Shown in pieces: positions 62,248 through 64,000 of a stretch of 64,000 bases of DNA. The notes beneath the pieces were generated by a model. The model made no database searches. It saw only the letters and a list, made by a program, of their open reading frames with translations, and was not told the DNA's origin. The first letter of the stretch is position 1. Every line of letters starts with the position of its first letter. The position numbers and the translations under genes are program-made. The stretch is from the NCBI GenBank assembly GCA_036768475.1, contig DAIPMW010000007.1, positions 1-64,000 on the forward strand. Reading direction: 5' to 3'. This stretch comes from JAEUMD01 sp036768475 (lineage in GTDB: Bacteria > Pseudomonadota > Alphaproteobacteria > Rhizobiales > Hyphomicrobiaceae).

Positions 62248-62422
62248 GACCGGGACGGCTTCGCGGCCCCGCTAGGCGCAGCGGCCAAACCTCGATGCAC
62301 TGGCAGTCCATTCTTCCGGCTCTGCGATATGGCTCGGAAAATCGCGCTTCGTTTTCCGGCGTGATTCTGGCTATTGTGCGCGGCGAAACAAACGGATTAC
62401 TGCTGTTTGAGCCGGAGGAGAG

Positions 62423-63202
62423 ATGGCCATGAGTGCCGATGAGATGAAGCGAAAGGCGGCGGAACGCGCCTTGATGTTCGTCGAGCCTGGCATGAAGCTT
62501 GGCCTCGGCACAGGCTCGACCGCTGCGGCATTCGTCGACCTGCTGGGCAAGCGTGTCGCCGAAGGTCTCGACGTTATCGGCGTGCCGACCTCCGAGGCGA
62601 CACGACGCCAGGCCGAGGCATTGGGCATTCGTCTCACGACACTCGATATCGAGCCGTTCTTGGACCTTACGATCGATGGTGCCGATGAGCTCGATTCGGG
62701 CCTGCGTCTCATCAAGGGTGGTGGCGGCGCGTTGCTGCGCGAGAAGATCGTCGCAACCGCCTCCGACCGCATGATCGTCATCGCCGACTCATCGAAGCTG
62801 GTCGAGACGCTGGGCAAGTTCCCGCTGCCTATCGAAGTCATTCCCTTTGGCCTCCAGGCGACGCTGGGAATGATCGAGATGCTGAGTGAGGACTGCGGCT
62901 GCTCGGGCGAGCTGAAGGTGCGAACGACCGCGACCGGCGAGCCATTCCGGACCGATAGCGGCAATTTCATCGTCGATGCGCACTATGGTGCGATCGAGGA
63001 CCCCGAGGAACTGGATCAGGCCCTGAAGCTCGTGCCCGGCGTCGTCGAAAATGGCCTGTTCATCGGCTTGGCCGATGCCGCCATCATCGCCGGTCCCGAT
63101 GGTGTGAAGGTTCTCGAGGCGAACTACGCCGATGACGACGAGTGGGATGACATTCTCGCCGAGGCAGATGAACCCGACTCCGAGCGAGGCGATAAGTCGT
63201 GA
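62423..63202 (+). CDS. rpiA: Ribose-5-phosphate isomerase A
   Basis: A 259-residue isomerase interconverting ribose 5-phosphate and ribulose 5-phosphate. GLGTGSTAAAFVD, PTSEATRRQAEALGI, TIDGADELDSGLRLIKGGGG and ALLREKIVA are the family signature. The C-terminus carries an acidic extension (DDDEWDDILAEADEPDSE) found in alphaproteobacterial members. GGAGGAGAG lies before the ATG. Confidence 0.95.
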   Translation: MAMSADEMKRKAAERALMFVEPGMKLGLGTGSTAAAFVDLLGKRVAEGLDVIGVPTSEATRRQAEALGIRLTTLDIEPFLDLTIDGADELDSGLRLIKGGGGALLREKIVATASDRMIVIADSSKLVETLGKFPLPIEVIPFGLQATLGMIEMLSEDCGCSGELKVRTTATGEPFRTDSGNFIVDAHYGAIEDPEELDQALKLVPGVVENGLFIGLADAAIIAGPDGVKVLEANYADDDEWDDILAEADEPDSERGDKS

Positions 63203-63376
63203 CGTTGCCCGTACGTTAGGGACCTTGCGCATTTGCGGCTGCTTTTTTGCACAAATTTGCGTTAACACCACGCCGCCGCCTGCCGTGTCGCTGCGGGCTG
63301 CGGCCATGGGTCCGCATTGGCTCCGCATGCCGTGCTGTGATCTGAGACAGACGACGAAAAACACGGGAGTGAAATC

Positions 63377-63892
63377 ATGAAGCCAAAACTGGTACTCGTC
63401 TGGGCGCTCGCCGCCATCCTCTGCAACCTCGTATCCGCCGCACCACTGGTCGCCCAGCAGGCAACGGCCGACCCGGATGCCGCGCACGTTACAGCAGCCA
63501 AGGAACTGGTATCGGCCATGGATGCGAACACTCAGGCGCTCGCCTCCGTCGAGCAGCTTCGCCAGGCGCTCATCATGCGCATGCAGGCTTCCGAGCCCGC
63601 TAAGGTGGTCGGCTTCACGGCTTATGCGGACAAGGAGATGAGCCCCGGCAGCCCTCGCGTGAAGGCGTTCCTCGCCGACATGGAGAACATTGCGGTGCAA
63701 TTCTACGCCCGCAATTTCACGCCCGAGGAAATGAAGACCATTGCCGCTTTCCAGCAGAGTCTGGCGGGCCGCAAGTTCAACAAGCTGACGCCCGAGCTGG
63801 GTGGGCTGATCGCCAGCCGGATGGGGCAGTTCCAGTCAGACGTGATCAAGGCGATCGAGAAGGGTGCGGCTGGACAGGCCGAAGGCAAGTAG
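63377..63892 (+). CDS. DUF2059 exported protein
   Basis: A 171-residue secreted protein with a signal peptide (VLVWALAAILCNLVSAAPLV). The mature part has the DUF2059 pattern: MENIAVQFYARNFTPEEMKT, IAAFQQSLAGRKFNKLTPEL. The function is unknown. The rpiA-DUF2059 order is conserved in rhizobia and is usually followed by glutathione reductase, which would lie beyond the window. Confidence 0.88.
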   Translation: MKPKLVLVWALAAILCNLVSAAPLVAQQATADPDAAHVTAAKELVSAMDANTQALASVEQLRQALIMRMQASEPAKVVGFTAYADKEMSPGSPRVKAFLADMENIAVQFYARNFTPEEMKTIAAFQQSLAGRKFNKLTPELGGLIASRMGQFQSDVIKAIEKGAAGQAEGK

Positions 63893-64000
63893 ATTTTCAA
63901 CCGGGCTTGACCCGCGCCGGCATCAACCTGCCAGACCTCCCCGAGGAACCGGAATTTTCAGGAGCGCGCCGTTCGGCTACGATCACCGTGTTGGTCTGTT

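Noticed and set aside
1..64000. CRISPR array, insertion sequence, prophage or rRNA operon
   Set aside because: No regularly spaced repeats, no transposase or phage structural genes and no rRNA sequence were recognised.

Overview
The window looks like chromosomal DNA of an alphaproteobacterium of the order Hyphomicrobiales, most likely a Hyphomicrobium-like organism. Evidence is the high GC content, the conserved gene blocks (DUF4164-zapA-6S RNA-5-FCL; ruvC-ruvA-ruvB; rsh-DUF2062-pdxJ-acpS-lepB-rnc-era-recO; rpiA-DUF2059), the Omp25/31-like porin start at the left edge, and a lipoate-binding-protein sulfur locus of a type known from Hyphomicrobium. This placement is inference from gene content. 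No insertion sequence, prophage, CRISPR array or rRNA operon was seen.

Layout. 1-6 kb: a cut-off outer membrane protein, a Sel1-repeat protein, a ThiE-like protein, YtoQ, class I fructose-bisphosphate aldolase, PsiE and GAPDH. 6-10 kb: DUF4164 protein, ZapA, 6S RNA, 5-formyl-THF cyclo-ligase, a YmdB-type phosphoesterase and YebC. 10-14 kb: an RNA-like element ending in a strong terminator, ruvC-ruvA-membrane protein-ruvB, and a Zur/Fur regulator. 14-22 kb: Slt transglycosylase, dapA, smpB, a peroxiredoxin fold lacking its cysteine, DUF3775, a family 5 uracil-DNA glycosylase and a NYN protein. 22-32 kb: rpoZ, rsh, pdxJ, acpS, lepB, rnc, era, recO and a bactofilin. 32-37 kb: Bcp peroxiredoxin and a large AsmA-like envelope protein. 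37-43 kb: a decayed nsrR, ccoNOQP (cbb3 oxidase), DUF2189, tRNA-Val(CAC) and cytochrome c. 43-46 kb: an exported protein and a FadL-type outer membrane channel. 46-59.3 kb: the sulfur/lipoate locus described below. 59-64 kb: a small exported protein, phosphoglycolate phosphatase, gabD, rpiA and DUF2059.

The most interesting part is 46.0-59.3 kb. TusA and a DsrE3A-type carrier lie on the minus strand. Diverging from them is a gene series encoding an RND/MMPL exporter, a formate-dehydrogenase-gamma-like cytochrome b without catalytic subunits, a DsrM/NarI-like cytochrome b, an HdrD/DsrK-like iron-sulfur CCG protein, a full dedicated lipoate assembly set (LipS1, LipT, LipS2, sLpl(AB)), a second DsrE-type protein and a GcvH-like lipoate-binding protein (LbpA). 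The soluble sHdr complex that normally accompanies LbpA (HdrA, HdrB1/B2, HdrC1/C2) is absent here. I infer a membrane-bound, quinone-linked counterpart of sHdr in which LbpA-bound lipoate carries or releases sulfur and the HdrD/DsrMK-like module takes the electrons, but this is not proven by sequence.

Two families of intergenic repeats are dispersed through the window: an about 128-bp family with five full or partial copies, and an about 65-bp family with three. In two places a repeat supplies the stop codon of the neighbouring gene.
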